Below are positions 63,944 through 64,000 of a stretch of 64,000 nt of DNA, in pieces. The position numbers were made by a program, and so were the translations under genes. How positions within the stretch are numbered: the stretch's first letter is position 1; each line of letters opens with the position of its first letter. The DNA is from Citrobacter sp. On2M (GTDB lineage Bacteria > Pseudomonadota > Gammaproteobacteria > Enterobacterales > Enterobacteriaceae), in assembly GCF_018035235.1 (NCBI RefSeq), contig NZ_WPCV01000004.1, positions 248,001-312,000 of the forward strand, read 5' to 3'. The notes beneath the pieces were generated by a model. That model did not search any database and had not been told where the DNA came from. It worked only from the letters and a program-made list of their open reading frames with translations.

Positions 63944-64000
63944 AGGATTTTCATCCTTCTTTCCAGACGACGCAGAATGAAGCTCAGCACCAGCGTAATG
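63940..64000 (-). CDS. glnP: Glutamine ABC transporter permease (3' end only)
   Basis: The last 19 codons, ITLVLSFILRRLERRMKIL, match the C terminus of E. coli GlnP: the end of the last membrane helix and a basic cytoplasmic tail. The gene continues beyond the right edge of the window. It overlaps glnQ by 4 nt. Confidence 0.92.
   Translation of the reverse strand, partial: ITLVLSFILRRLERRMKIL

Overview
The window is a chromosomal backbone segment of an enteric gammaproteobacterium. Gene content and order follow the gal–bio–uvrB–moa–rhlE–dinG–glnQ region of Escherichia coli, but a complete hut (histidine utilisation) operon lies between ybhC and ybhB and ybhM is missing. Recalled E. coli and Salmonella proteins look close but not identical, so a Citrobacter-like species is the best guess. 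This is inference; no database search was possible. I saw no tRNA, rRNA, insertion sequence, integrase, prophage or CRISPR array.

Layout. 1–4.8 kb: the start of gpmA (with a Fur box) and the galETKM operon on the minus strand, with both GalR/GalS operators and the CRP site intact. 4.8–10.1 kb: the molybdate block, modF and modE (minus), acrZ, then modABC behind a ModE operator. 10.1–12.2 kb: ybhA and pgl. 12.2–18.2 kb: LysR gene ybhD divergent from ybhHIJ, which encode a PrpF-type isomerase, a di/tricarboxylate transporter and an aconitase-family hydratase. This is the least understood coherent module here. 18.2–19.6 kb: ybhC, whose 5' leader carries an unoccupied lambda-type attB core. 19.7–26.1 kb: hutIGC and hutUH with HutC and NAC sites.

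26.1–31.6 kb: ybhB, then bioA diverging from bioBFCD around a BirA operator. 31.6–33.1 kb: an orphan ABC ATPase gene overlapping bioD tail to tail, and a long uvrB upstream region with paired DnaA boxes and a LexA box. 33.1–40 kb: uvrB, ybhK, moaABCDE (FNR-like box, ModE site, molybdenum cofactor riboswitch) and ybhL. 40–49.1 kb: ybhN–clsB–ybhP, ybhQ, and the ybhGFSR efflux genes under cecR. 49.3–55.2 kb: rhlE, dinG–ybiB (LexA box) and hcxB. 55.2–59.8 kb: ybiJ, ybiI, ybiX, the Fur-controlled siderophore receptor gene fiu, and mcbA. 59.9–64 kb: rlmF, ybiO, glnQ and the 3' end of glnP.

How the genes work together. The window combines galactose catabolism, molybdate uptake with molybdopterin synthesis (both tied to ModE), histidine and biotin metabolism, SOS repair (uvrB, dinG, ybiB), iron acquisition (fiu) and envelope transport. 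Most operons show translationally coupled overlaps of 1–14 nt. Convergent junctions usually carry a REP-like hairpin or an intrinsic terminator.
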